Part shown: one piece after another, positions 22,347-34,559 of the stretch
Numbering within the stretch: the stretch's first letter is position 1
How the letters are laid out: the number at the start of each line of letters is the position of its first letter
Origin: Lepidodermella squamata
Taxonomy: Eukaryota; Gastrotricha
Direction: 5' to 3'
DNA: 64,000 nucleotides
Assembly: GCA_047495785.1 (NCBI GenBank)
Contig: JBLDXI010000026.1
Span: forward strand, 806,001 to 870,000
The notes under the pieces: generated by a model
Database searches by the model: none
Told to the model about the DNA's origin: nothing
What the model saw: only the letters and a program-made list of their open reading frames with translations
Translations under genes and position numbers: made by a program

Positions 22347-24027
22347 TAAACAAGCGGATATAGGAGAATGAATAAGGATGGAGTCTATCGTATCGCCTGT
22401 AATTCATGATTCATTTAATGTAATGTAATCCGGAGATGGTTTATCAATCCCATCGTTAAACTCTGAGCCGCACTAAACGCAACTGTTTTCTGCTGAGAGA
22501 CCACGTAAGAAACGTTGTCCGTCGCGAAAACATGTCGTCACAAATATGTAAATTTACCACGGTTATTATTAGTTTCAGATTTTTGTTTTGCAATTTGAAA
22601 TTTATTCATACTTTGTTATTAGTAACGTTTTCGTAATAAAAATTATATGCCCCGACATTCTTGACGTAAAGTCTGCGCGCGCTCCGTGCTCACACGTGTT
22701 CTGAAGTTTGAGCAGGCTTGTTTTCTCCACCACGCTTTGAACATCACAACTCAAGTTTCGCAGTATTTTTATCTGAGCCTTATCATATTCTGCTGGGCTG
22801 GATGTTATCGATTGACTATTATACTCAGCCATGATTTTGGGCTATTCCTTGGGGACGTTCGCTTCTCTCAGTGAGTCTCCGTGTCCACTTACTGCTAAGA
22901 ATAGTAGATAGTAGTGACTGCATCTCTGAAGACCGCGAGAAACCATGCAATATCTTCAATTCAATACCTGAAAGCTATGTGGCAATCATTAATGGAAGGT
23001 AATACATATTATCATGTACTTTTTCTTCTTGATTTAAACTCAAATGATGAAACACAGCTGCGACAATGAAAACTTATGATTAATAGTTGATTAGTCTTTC
23101 TGAATACACTTGTTTAGAACTAGTTTTCAGAGTTTAAGATTGCTTGATTTTTCATTCCCGTTTATGATGCTGACGTATAATTTCCAGGTTTGGATGCTGC
23201 CTCTCTGATCCACGAACACTTTCTCGAGTTGTTTATTTGTCCACGTCTTGCCGAGTAAGTTTTTACCCCTTCTAAGCGTCTGAATGATTGGCTGTATGCC
23301 GCTCTTGCTCCTACTGCTTTTGATGATGAAAACTGCTGCGACGATTATGATCTTAATGATTAGTATGATTAGTCTTTCTGATTTACACCTTTGTTTCTCG
23401 ATATCCCACTATTGGCTCAGCATCGATCTCTGAATAATTGATTGCATTTATTTCAGATTTGGAATCTCTGCCAGGAAAACGCAGTCCTGAGATAAGCGCG
23501 AACTATACTTTGCGAATCTCATCTTCTGATTTGGAAGCTTATCGGCAGAAGATAACAGTCAATCAATCAAGGATGAAAATTGGATCTCTATGGTAAGATT
23601 TAATACTTAGCGCTCCCCTATGGTGAATTTGTGATGAACTTCTGCGACGATTATGATTACTTTGATTAGCAGATTAGTCTTACTGATTGTGCTCTTAACT
23701 GAGCTACATATTGCTTTTAATAGAGCATTGCTGATTTTACTTTTTCCGTTCTCCAGATCTCCGCGGCTAAGCTGTTTACGAGAACCAAAAGCTAACTACG
23801 AAGTACGAATAATAAGTACAATAATAAGGCCAATATTATCGCGAAGTACGAAGTATGCTCTCAACACAATCTCTTCAAGTGAAATTGTCGTCATTGAAAA
23901 ACTTATCGAGCTTTCATTCAGTTTAATTTATTTATCGCTTATCCGCAATAAATCTTATGAATATGACGAGACCATATTTTTTGTTTCAAATCGGAGAACT
24001 GAGAACTCGTTTTTACGTAACATGTAA
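22347..24027. other. Non-coding or unresolved region with repeated intron-like modules
   Basis: Similar blocks recur at 23045-23101, 23321-23380 and 23631-23688. Each contains CTGCGAC(G/A)AT followed by an ATGATTA run and a TTAGTCTT(T/A)CTGA block. Each precedes an acceptor-like pyrimidine-AG at 23187, 23456 and 23756, with donor-like GTAAG at 23255 and 23593. This looks like duplicated intron/mini-exon units, but the exon-like pieces (67 and 136 nt) do not share an open frame, so I do not call a gene. It could be a decayed or non-coding multi-exon transcript. Confidence 0.3.
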
Positions 24028-24096
24028 TTTATTGGATGAAAACGAATTTTAGTCGAGGTTTGTTTTATCGGTTTCTTCAAGCTTTCTCTCCATTAT

Positions 24097-25520
24097 TTAA
24101 GCAGACTTTCGCTGTTTGCCTGAGTTGCGAGGCAAGCTATCTTCATCTTGACCTGGCTTGTAAGATCGCGGCGTGCAATACCAGCACTTCATGGTCTTCT
24201 GAATCGCTGACAAATTCTCATCATCAAATCGGTTTTTCTTCTCGTGGAGAATGCGACGAATCTGGCCAGTTGTCAACGGTCCCTTCGTTTCAAATCCACG
24301 ACCCGGTGTCGATTCATCACCTGCCTCGTACTTCTTGTAATCATACAAGGGCAGGTAAACGTGGAGCGATCCATCAGGATGCGGGGCGCCGACGAAGTTA
24401 ATCTCACCAGAGCTCTCGGGCTTCTTCGGGATGAAAAACACGAATACCAACACCATTCGCGCGTCTTCGATTTGATCCTGATCCTCCGGAGCGTTGACAA
24501 TATCGAACATTTTAATTTGAACCTGATGAAATAATAAATAAAAAGTGTTTCCGAATTTAAGCGCGTTTTTGTATTATTTACCTCGACGTTTTTGTTGACC
24601 TGACCAGCTTCAGTGCTGTCAAAGGCCTCGAGTTCAGCCAGAGCGTCATTGATGTATTCGTTCCAAGCTCGAAGTTTTTCCTCTTTGCTGATTCGACAGC
24701 CCTTAACCGTGCCACCTTTATCGCCATCTCGTTCTTCCGAAACGCCGAAGACAATCGCACCACCCTGCTCGCTGTTGACCATCGCCGAACCGTAGCGGAA
24801 AATTTGCGTCTCAATTGTCTCCAAATCCCATTTACCAATTTCTGAAAAATATTATTTTATATGAATGATTCGTATTCCCCGGATTAAATTATCCGTCTAA
24901 TCTACGATTAGTTATCGGGGATTTAATCGAATTTATAATTAATTAAAAAAAACAGCACCAGTTTGAAAAATTATGTATGGCTTTGGTCCCGAAACGGAAA
25001 ATTGAGCTTGCATGCCATAATTATTATCAAAGTTGGAAAAATTGGAAATAAATTGACAGAAACAGAAATTAGCGCTGTTTACTCATCGGTTAAGTCTTCA
25101 ATTAATTAAAAAATTATCGATTTTCCCTAATGAGAACCCATAGTATTTGATTGAAAATGTCTTATTTCTCCCGGTAATTTCAGGAAAATGATCAGAGAAC
25201 CCAACGAGCCTGCTAGTTCCAATCTTAATTACAGGTTCGAAATGTAGGAAAATCGTCATTTTTTTACCTTTCGAATAGGCGTTTGTGAGTTTGATGTGGC
25301 GACGGACGAAACGCTCGACGTCCGGGCTTGAGAAGGTGTGTTGCGCGTAAAAGTTCTCACCGCGCACAAACTGCGCCGGCGGGCGGTAGACCTCGGTGAA
25401 GAGCATCGTGTTGAGGTCGGTTTTCGGCTCAAAGTCGTCGCGGTCCTCAACAGCCGGTGCCGAGGTCACCGTCGTAGTCGCAGTGCTGTTTTCAGCAGTT
25501 TCATTAACCGAGTTTTGCAT
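24097..25520 (-). CDS. Probable Schlafen-like AlbA_2-domain protein (312 aa, 3 exons)
   Basis: Minus-strand exons 25520-25268, 24841-24582 and 24522-24097, in phase (939 nt). Start is the ATG at 25520. Residues 1-40 are Thr/Ser/Glu-rich and probably disordered. The middle has IFRYGSAMVNSEQGGAIVFG followed by VSEERDGDKGGTVKGC, then a helical stretch. This pattern (Asn, GG, hydrophobic-FGV, G-x-V-x-G) is typical of the Schlafen AlbA_2 fold. In C. elegans, proteins with this fold (TOFU-1/2, SLFL-3/4) form a nuclease that trims piRNA precursors. The catalytic acidic motif is not obvious here. The C-terminal 140 residues, with an acidic start and Lys/Arg end, are unfamiliar. AATAAA on the minus strand is at 24033-24028. 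The assignment is from motif memory only. Confidence 0.55.
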
Positions 25521-26685
25521 ATTGACGGGCAGAAATGATTGAAAACGCAAAATACGACGGCAACGTGAGCGTGAGATTTGAGCAGCAAAAGCAAAGTCGA
25601 AGAAACTGCGAAATAAAAAATTGCAATAAAGTTATATTTTAAGGTGGATCTTTTATTTTTTTTATTTTCCGGTTTTTTTCAAATTCAGCTCATCGAAACC
25701 AACAATAACTTGGCTCATCATCGCGTCGTTGCTTTCATCATGAAATCAGCAATGTTAGGCCTCTATTATTGTTATCCAAAAATCAGCGAAAACAAAAAAA
25801 TCCAGCAATAGATGTTTTGTTCCAGTTCGATGTCCAAGTTGCAGCAAAACATATCTATCTATGTTGAGTGTTTATTGTCTCATGTCATGGGGGAGCTTAA
25901 ACGAAGACAGGTGTTTCTTGATACAATTTACCTATTCAGAAAATCAGCTGAAATCACAATGAGCCTTAAATATCACGCAAATTGCGCGGTTTTTGCACTC
26001 AATGAAGCTGAAAATGAGCGCGGTTAATCCCGAATCCATATTCCGGATGTCCGTAACGAAGTCACACTTTTAAAGTCCGATGAATAAGCTCGTTTCCTTG
26101 GCTGTACGCTTTCAAATATAATAGCGTGACCGAGACGGGCTATATTTGGCCGTTTGTCCGCACTCAATGACCCCCTCTTGAGCTTTTCAATATATTCGCA
26201 CTCCAATCCAGGACAATAAATTTCCTTGAAATTTCCCAATAATTTCCAAAGCGCATTTTATGATTTTTTATAACTGAAAAATGTATTCTAATGAGACTGA
26301 AATATACTATTGTTTAAATGTTATTAATTCTTTTGAGTATTGATACTCAAGAAAATTGATACTGTTTAAACGATTGGTTGACTGTTTATTATTTAATCAC
26401 CCAAATACCACAGCCAGTACTCGTCACGGTAAAAAACGGACATGGGGCTAATTTATCAACATGAACAATGAGAAATGAGAGCGCAAAATTGTAAGCCGAC
26501 CCGCTTATTTTTCGCGATAAATAATATAAATTTGCAAGAAGAAAATCCGAATACGACAACAACAATTTTCGGGCACGGATATTTTTTTTTAATGGAGCAT
26601 GCATAATATTTTTTCCCGATGATGTTTGCTAAAGATTGCTTGCAAATTTTTAATTTTCTATAGCTTTTTATGAGGTAAAATTGAG
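25521..26685. other. Intergenic between divergent genes
   Basis: This region separates the minus-strand AlbA_2-like gene from the plus-strand GPCR array and so should hold both promoters. Small frames at 25812-26027, 26024-26239 and 26389-26604 have no domain or exon partner. Confidence 0.35.
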
Positions 26686-28424
26686 ATGAAAGTTATCGAC
26701 GATTCAATTTCTAATTCGTCGAAAAATCTCAGCCTGGGGTGCATGACATTGTCACGTGACGACTCAACATCGACCATTATCATTTTCGGCTATGTCATGC
26801 CGGTACTATACGTTTTAGGCGCGTGCGGTAACGCTCTGAATTTCGTTATTCTACAAAATAGAAAAGCTTTCAAATCACCAACTTACATCTATCTGACCTT
26901 CCTGGGGGCATTTCAGTTCATCGCCCTAATCGCTCATGCCTTATACTTCATTTTCACGATAAATTTACAGTCAAATTACGACTGGGCCCTACCAGCTTTG
27001 GCCTATTTCATCTGGCCGCTTTTCAACTGGGCTTGTACGCAATCTGTCGTTTTCGCCGTTGCCTACAGCGTGGACCGGTATTTTTACGTAATGCGCAACA
27101 AAGAGACGAAAAATATACACACGGAGCTAATGAAAGATCGGAGGCGCAATGCTTTTGTGGCTTGCTTGATTATAATGACCTGTGTTACATTTGTGAACAT
27201 TCCGCGAATGATGGCCCTCAGCCCACAGCCGTCAAAACAGTGTCAAACGTATCGATACGATGAAGACATGAATCATTATTTTCACATCTACTCGGTCGGG
27301 CGATTCTTCATTTACAACATTGGTGAGAAGATTTCCTTTCCTTTCCTTTCCTTTCCTTTCCTTTCCTTTCCTTTCCTTTCCTTTCCTTTCCTTTCCTTTC
27401 CTTTCCTTTCCTTTCCTTTCCTTTCCTTTCCTTTCCTTTCCTTTCCTTTCCTTTCCTTTCCTTTCCTTTCCTTTCCTTTCCTTTCCTTTCCTTTCCTTTC
27501 CTTTCCTTTCCTTTCCTTTCCTTTCCTTTCCTTTCCTTTCCTTTCCTTTCCTTTCCTTTCCTTTCCTTTCCTTTCCTTTCCTTTCCTTTCCTTTCCTTTC
27601 CTTTCCTTTCCTTTCCTTTCCTTTCCTTTCCTTTCCTTTCCTTTCCTTTCCTTTCCTTTCCTTTCCTTTCCTTTCCTTTCCTTTCTTTTTTCTGGTAACC
27701 TCCCCAAATTATTCAAACCTTCCCCAACATCCTTTTATTTTTATTGTGACTTTCCCCACCTTTCCCTCACCTTTCCTTATTCTCTTCCAGTCTCTCCTTG
27801 GTCTCCCCATCTTTACCCATCATTCCCTACCTTTCTCCTAGCGTTTCCCATATTGTATCCTACACCAGGGAACCCCCCCCCCTTCCCCACCTCAATGAGG
27901 GACATATTATATTCATTATATTCAAATTTTCAGGTTGCAATTTGACGCTGATCATCTTCAATATTCTACTAATTGTGAGTGTTTTCCGATCGGGTTTTAA
28001 ATGTTTCAATGGCAGCCGATCGAGCATTCACAAAAAACACAAACTCACACTTATCCTGGTAGCTGCGACTTTCACCACGCTAATCGGCGAAATTCCGGTA
28101 TTTTGAAGCGTCATAATTGTTTGTGGTGATCTTGTTATTGTATTTCAGCTAACCCTTTTCAATCCAATAACACAAGTCTTAGTATGGGATCGATTCGATA
28201 TCATTAGCCCAACTACGCTGAGGCGGGCTAATTTTGCCGCGATGCTTTTCGGCTACTTTGAGTACGCTTCGAATTTTTTCATTTATTTCGTCGGAAATAG
28301 CAACTTTCGACGCGAGCTTCGAACACGGTGCAGCTGGTTACTGGGCGTCTGCTTTGATCGGATTCGTTACCGCCAACGGTTTGATTCCGCAACTACGCTG
28401 ATTTTTCGCTCGCGGCGAAATTGA
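26686..28424 (+). CDS. Class A GPCR, FMRFamide/peptide-receptor-like, array member 1 (358 aa, 3 exons)
   Basis: Exons 26686-27322, 27934-28097 and 28149-28424 (phases 1 and 0). Short glycosylatable N-terminus, TM1 with GACGNALNFVIL, the family signature FKSPTYIYLTFLGAFQF in TM2, and WACTQSVVFAVAYSVDRYFY in TM3 with an intact DRY. TM5 is split by intron 1 after YNIG; TM6 follows HKLTLILVAATF; TM7 contains FEYASNFFIYFVGN in place of NPxxY. The sequence resembles nematode peptide GPCRs of the FMRFamide-receptor-related type. Intron 1 carries a 354-nt TTTCC array starting about 10 nt after the donor. The stop codon is immediately followed by AATAAA (28425-28430), so the 3' UTR is probably very short. 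First of four plus-strand tandem copies. Confidence 0.75.
27332..27685. repeat. (TTTCC)n microsatellite, about 70 units, in GPCR intron 1
   Basis: A 354-nt nearly perfect pentanucleotide tract starts 9-10 nt downstream of the 5' splice site. It is followed by another 200 nt of degenerate C/T-rich sequence including a run of ten Cs near 27870. It is open in several frames on both strands, which creates false long ORFs (poly-KGKER on minus, poly-SFPFL on plus). Confidence 0.97.
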
Positions 28425-29626
28425 AATAAAATGCTGCAATATTTTGAAAAAAATGTGCACTTCGTATCACATATTATTATCGTCACTTCCAGCTGTCGGA
28501 ATTAAGGACAAGATAATTATTTTTTAATATTCAATATTCGAACTTCTTACGCACCCGAATGGCAATTAAATGTCATAAGAAAACGCGTAAAGTATATTTT
28601 AATTTCATTTTTTTATCACATGTCACATGATGCCTTAGAGTTCATCTGGGCTAATTTTGAGAAAAGCCTTGATAGTATTATGTAGGTTCTGAAGCACTTT
28701 AAGCTTTGCAAAAAATCCCCCGGTGTCTCTTTCATGTATTTATTTTCGTCATTTTTTATTTTTGTATAATTTTTTCAATAAAAAGATATAATCTCCAATG
28801 AGCCAATAAAAGTAAACTTAACGTATGACCAATATTTTTTCTAATTTTTCAATAAAACTGTAACCATTTTTTGAATTTTTTTGAATGGGTTTCACCAATC
28901 GATAGATGAGGAGTAAGCTTTCTAGAATGCGGGATTCGAAATTGGTATTTGCGATTTCTTAATTGTTTTAATTTTTGAAAATTGTCAAAATCCTCTAGGA
29001 AATCCCTGTAGGAAGGCTTCATCGGACCCTTCAACCGAGAAGTTTAATTTGAAACCAACAGAACAACAAAAATAACCGCCAAAAACGCGATTCGAAATGG
29101 CTTTTAGAATATTAGCCATACTTGAAAACATATCAGACATTCTTCTCACGTAAACATGTTTTCCTGTAAAAATAAACAACGACCCACAACATTTATATCT
29201 GCCTCGATCTGTCCCGATCCCTGCTCTGTAATCGCTTGTTTATATCGAGGAAATATTGTACCTGGGAGCACAGGCCAGGGATATTAGGGAAACTGGCTAG
29301 TTATGCAATTATTCCTATTACGGACAAGTTCATCGACAACGTGACTTTACGGATAAATTACAAATTTCGAACTCGCACAGACTCAAGTAAATGAAGATAG
29401 ATGATCTTGTCTCCCGCTCATTTTTAATTTAGCAATTACTCATCATGGCAATATTTTTATCGATTACTTCCACACCGAGGAGCCAAACAGAGTTGCCTTT
29501 TTTTCTCATTGTCAAGATGAAGTATGGATTTTCATTATGTATAGCTCGCCGATAATCAATGCCTCTTATGATAGAGTGCCTAAATTATGAAAAAACTCTC
29601 TTATTTTTTTACAATTTAATATAGGA
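28425..29626. other. Intergenic between array members 1 and 2
   Basis: No coding exon seen. Frames at 28849-29179 (minus) lack motifs. An acceptor-like TTTAATATAG ends at 29624, 2 nt before the next ATG, consistent with a trans-splice site. Confidence 0.4.
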
Positions 29627-30813
29627 ATGAATTCATCAAGTATTACCTTTATTAACTCGAATTCCCCTTCCCACCAAACGAGTGTTACTTTACCCTCATA
29701 TAAAGTCGATATTGCCTCGTATATCATTCCTATGTTACTCTTAATCGGAGCTTCCGGCAATGCAATAAGTTTCCTAATCTTGAGTGACCGCAAAATGTTC
29801 AAATCCCCGACCTACATCTACCTGGTTTTCATTGGGATTTTTCAATCAATTTCCTTGACTGGCCATGCGTCATTTTACGTTTTCAAAAATCATCTCCAGC
29901 CGAGGTTTGACTGGGCTAAACCGACGTTAGCCTATTTAATATGGCCGATATTCAACTGGGCCTGCACTCAGTCGGTTGTTTTCACGGTGGCTTATAGTGT
30001 TGATCGGTATTACTACGTGACTCGGAGTGTTCAAGATGCAGCAGATTACTTGATGTCAAAAAAACGACGAAAAACTTACTGTTCGTGTCTCCTCTTAATG
30101 GCGGTTGTAACAGTTTTGAATCTACCGAGAATGGCGACATTCGAAACTCCGAAAAATAAGACGCCATGCGGAAGAGACCGAAAATTATGTGGCTGGGATT
30201 GGGAATACTACTTCCAAATTTATACATTCATAAGATTCCTCGCCTTCAATATTGGTATTGGAATAGCTTCATTTTTTTTTATTTTAACAATTGTAATAAC
30301 AGGCTGCAACGTAGCTTTGATTGCTTTCAATTACTTGCTCATCATCGCGGTGTTTCGGTCTGGTTCGAATAATTTCGCCAAAAGTAATGATGCTAAAAAG
30401 CAAAGGCTGACGTGGATACTTATATCGGCAACTTTTACGACAATAATTGGCGAAGTTCCTGTAATTATTATTTTTTAATTTAAATTTGTTTCATTGTTAA
30501 TTGTTAATTTTTTAATTTGTATTCAAATTAGCTGGCTTTATTCAACCCGATCACTAAATCCTTAGTTTGGGATCGATATGGACTGCTGACCCCGGTGGCG
30601 ATGCGTTATGTTAGCATGATCGCTATGGTTGCTGGTTACTTTGAAAACAGTTCGAATTTCTTTATTTACCTGATTGGAAATCGCGATTTCCGCATCGAAT
30701 TTGAAAGGAAAATTGCGTCAGTGATAAGCATCTGTGAAAATTGTCGAAGCTCACGCGAAAGAATCAATTCATCAGCCTCAAATGCTGTGTTGCATCGAAA
30801 ATCTAACGGATAA
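29627..30813 (+). CDS. Class A GPCR, FMRFamide/peptide-receptor-like, array member 2 (355 aa, 3 exons)
   Basis: Exons 29627-30254, 30303-30460 and 30532-30813, at the same intron sites and phases as member 1. TM1 has GASGNAISFLIL, TM2 FKSPTYIYLVFIG, TM3 NWACTQSVVFTVAYSVDRYY, then LNLPRMATFE. TM6 is in QRLTWILISATFTTIIGE and TM7 in FENSSNFFIYLIGN. Intron 1 is only 48 nt with no in-frame stop, so retention would insert 16 hydrophobic residues into TM5. AATAAA at 30827. Very similar to members 3 and 4 (identical strings of 10-20 residues), so a recent duplication. Ligand unknown; peptide likely by family. Confidence 0.75.
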
Positions 30814-31989
30814 CGCTAGTTTTATTAATAAATTGCAAATGGCAAGAAAAAAAGCGATGACGTCGACAGGTGTACGCATGGCAAATTGGACAGGTGTTTT
30901 GGGGCGAATTGGGCAGCTTAATCGTTATAAATGGATAATGGTATTAATAATTATATTTGATTTGTTTGCTTCTTTTTTTTAATTTATTAATTATTTGCAA
31001 ATAAATTTTTTAAATATTTTTCCCGACTCTTTCTCTGGCTCTCCTAAGTGGTCGGAAGACATTCAAAACGTTTTCATAATTACATAAACCTAATAATTCA
31101 AAAGACCAATTCGCCCCCATGATTGAATTTTTGGGCGCAATTACCTGTCCATGTCTATATTCAATTCATATGGGTCGTTTCTACCCGCCTAAACTCACCT
31201 GTGAATACTGGCTTTGTCGCGACCTCATTTTGGGACATAACTGGCTGAATTTCTTTTTCAGATGCAGGGGTCTGTTGAAGATCCTCTGTTCAAATTTGCC
31301 CAGAGATCAGACTTATAGTCTTCTTTGAGCTATGAAAAGTAATGAACTTAATTTAATTTTCTGGCAAATCGCCCGTTCCACGTCATTCACGGTACCTATT
31401 TATTTGTACTATTCACGGTACTTGCCCTAATAATTACCTATTCGCCTATTCCCAATATTCGGGACAACTGTCAACAAGGACGTGACTTCATTAATTAATC
31501 GAACCAACTTGCAAAGACGCTCAATCAATGTGCTGAAGTTTGAAATTCGAAGAACCCCCTCTCATTTGCCTGATTGTTAATTCGTTTATTACGCATCACT
31601 GTATAATTTTATCGATTACTACTACGCTGGAATGACAACTACAGAGCTGTCTTTTTAGCTTTTAGTCATAATCCTAGTTAACGAGGTCAAGGTCATTCGC
31701 CGCACGCACACGTTCGGTTTAGCAGTGGTTCAGTCTTGCATCTGATCTGGACAAATTTAATACTAAACGATTCCCCATTATTCATTGTATCATTCCTTAA
31801 ATTTTGTTGAAATTTTGTTGAAATCTGATCAGATGCTGGCATTTTTAAATAATTCAAAATTTGGCGAATTTGCGGAAATCGCCACGGATGACTGGGCCTG
31901 TCATGGATCACTGAATGATCAATACCTTCATGTTTCGGTTCCTTATTCATAAAAATTGTATTTTGTAAGTTCTATATAGGCAATTCTAT
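30814..31989. other. Intergenic between array members 2 and 3
   Basis: No exon recognised. Frames at 31119-31328 (+) and 31693-31950 (-) have no motif. The stretch just upstream of 31990 probably holds the promoter of member 3. Confidence 0.35.
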
Positions 31990-33174
31990 ATGGCAATCAA
32001 TTTTACTAATGATTCAGTTTTCAATTCGAATTCTACTTCACACCACGCGAATGTTACTTCACCCTCGTTAAAAATCGATTTTTTCAGCTACTTCATACCT
32101 GTTCTATACCTAATCGGAGCTTCAGGCAATGCGATCAGTTTCCTAATCCTAAGGGACCACAGAGTTTTCAAATCGCCGACATACATCTATCTGCTGTTCA
32201 TCGGCGTTTTTCAGTTCCTCTCCTTGACTGGTCACGCTTCATTTTACGTTTTCAAAAATCTCCTCCAGCCACGATTTGATTGGGCCAAACCGACGTTGGC
32301 CTATGTTATATGGCCGATATTCAACTGGGCCTGTACTCAATCAGTTGTTTTCACGGTGACCTATAGTGTTGATCGGTATTATTTGGTAACTCGGAGCGTG
32401 CAAGATACAGGAAATTATCTGGCGTCGAAAAAGCGACGAAAAACTTGCTATTCATGTTTTCTGTTGATGGCGGTTGTGACAGTTTTGAATCTACCGAGAA
32501 TGGCGACATTCGAACCTCTCAAGTCGAAGAAGTTCTGTGAACAAGACTGGGATTGGGAATACTTCCTTCGAATTTATACATTCATCAGATTTGCTGTCTT
32601 CAATATTGGTTCGAAAAATTAATAATTTTATATTTTCACCATCGCTTTTTCACTTCATCACAGGCTGTAACGTCGCTTTGATCGCTTTCAATTCCTTACT
32701 TATCGTGGCAGTGTTTCGGACTGATTCTAGTAATTTGGGCAAAAATGACGCGAAAAAGCATAGACTGACTTGGATACTCATAGCAGCTACCTTTACAACT
32801 ATCATCGGCGAAGTACCAGTAAGGCACAGTTTTGTTTTTGTTTCTTTTCTTCAAATTTTTATTCAAATTAGCTGGCTTTATTCAACCCGATCACTAAATC
32901 CTTAGTTTGGGACCGGTATGGACTGTTGACTCCGGTGGCTATGCGATATGTGAACATGTTCACGATGGCTGCTGGTTACTTCGAAAACAGTTCGAATTTC
33001 TTCATTTACCTGATTGGGAATCGCAAATTTCGCGTCGAATTTCTACGGAGAGGTGCGTCAGTGATAGGAATCTGTAAGAAGTGTCGAAGCACACGCGAAA
33101 GAATCGATTCAGCCTCCTCTGCGACATTGCAACGAAAACCTAAAGCTGCAATTTGTGATGGCTTGACTGAATAA
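31990..33174 (+). CDS. Class A GPCR, FMRFamide/peptide-receptor-like, array member 3 (358 aa, 3 exons)
   Basis: Exons 31990-32608, 32664-32818 and 32872-33174 (phases 1 and 0, introns 55 and 53 nt). N-terminus has several Asn-Xaa-Ser/Thr sites. TM1 GASGNAISFLIL, TM2 FKSPTYIYLLFIG, TM3 NWACTQSVVFTVTYSVDRYY with an intact DRY, TM7 FENSSNFFIYLIGN. The C-terminal tail is basic with paired Cys (CKKC). Closest to member 4 in the N-terminal half. No clear AATAAA lies in the first 100 nt after the stop. Confidence 0.75.
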
Positions 33175-33740
33175 CGCTGACAAAAGAGCTATTAAATGCG
33201 AATTTAAAGATTAGTAACAACTGGAAAAATCTTTAATCTTGGGAAATGGAAAGTGTGGGAATTTTTTCACAGATTCAGGTTTAAGGTAACCTTTCACCTT
33301 AAAATAATGCGTTGTGTGCGCCATGTCCACTGAACGACTTTTCGAGATGAATCAAAAAACGTAATTTTTCCAACTTTGAGAATCTTGCAATATCGAGATT
33401 ACCCATTTCGCGGGACGGTAATCCACCCCGATCTTTCGAATGGCGCAATCCGTTTCTTATAGGACCCATTTGCAAATTTTGAGCTGATTCGTGAATCGCC
33501 AAGCCCGTTTACTAATGGGGTAAATTTGCGTTTACCGGAGGGTATTAGCTATGAGTCATTCACTTACGAATATTGATATGAGCTATTGGAAAACATGGTC
33601 GCAAATAATACTTACGATGCATTAATTTTTTGCGTGAACTTAGCTCCATGCTTTAGTATTAGCCCGTCGAAAAAATGACGACCCCAATGGATATAGTTGA
33701 TCCCTGAGATATTTTGAAATCGGGATTTCAAATTATTGTA

Positions 33741-34017
33741 GAGCGCTATCAAGTTCAAGTACCGGATGCAGAACTTCTAATTACTCCACAATACTTTTTT
33801 CGCGCCGTCGAACCACTTGTTGTAATGCCAAAATAGTAAAATGTTATATCTTTAGTTTTAGTTTTACAGCAAATCGCTTTATATCGAGGCTGAAAATAGA
33901 AAATAGCTTGTGTATCTATATTTAACATTCGCAAAAAAGTGGTTCGACAGCGCGAGAAAATTAATATGGAGGAAACAGAAGTTCTGCATCCGGTACTTAA
34001 CGTCACTTGAGCGCGAT
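33741..34017. mobile_element. Inverted-repeat (MITE-like) element
   Basis: Two arms of about 70 nt are inverted around a 120-nt AT-rich centre. The left arm contains AAGTACCGGATGCAGAACTT and GTCGAACCACTT; the right arm contains the complements AAGTGGTTCGAC and AAGTTCTGCATCCGGTACTT. Arms differ at some sites. No transposase is encoded; the minus-strand ORF through it is fortuitous. It sits between array members 3 and 4. Confidence 0.65.
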
Positions 34018-34559
34018 GAGTAGATTACGATTCCGTCAAAAAGTCATTTTCGGCCGGTTGCGGACATCGCACTTTTTTCCGCGCGCACGACGAAGTTCGG
34101 CGACCACGAAACTTGAAATAAAACAAAAATGTCGCTAATAGGTTCTTCATTGAAAGCTAAATGAGAAAACATAACACATGAGAGATTACTCATTGAGATT
34201 TTTCCTAATACACAGGACATATCAGAAGGACATCGCTCTGGCTTCTCATCCGGCTTAATATCAGCAAGAGCGTGACTTTTTTACTATAATATTAAAAAAA
34301 TTCGAATTACTATGAAACCCCCACAGAAACTCGTAACAAGAATCGATAGTGCGCGAAATTATGACCTTTTTACCTCATTCAATTGATTGTCCTGTCGTGT
34401 CTGTCGCAGCATCGGTCATATTTTGCTGCCTTTTCGCTTGAATGATCAAAATTGCTATGTCATTCAAGCTTTTCGTCGAAATGGAGAATAGATTGTAATT
34501 TTTAGGTAGTCCGCACAAAAGATCGATACGCTATTCTTTTAGCCGAATATCATAGAAAT

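Noticed and set aside
24244-24534. Plus-strand ORFs over the AlbA_2-like gene
   Set aside because: Antisense shadows of minus-strand exons that have consistent splicing and a domain signature.
27312-27841. Long ORFs of repeated KGKER (minus) and SFPFL (plus)
   Set aside because: They are translations of the intronic TTTCC microsatellite, which is open in several frames; comparison with paralogues shows an intron here.
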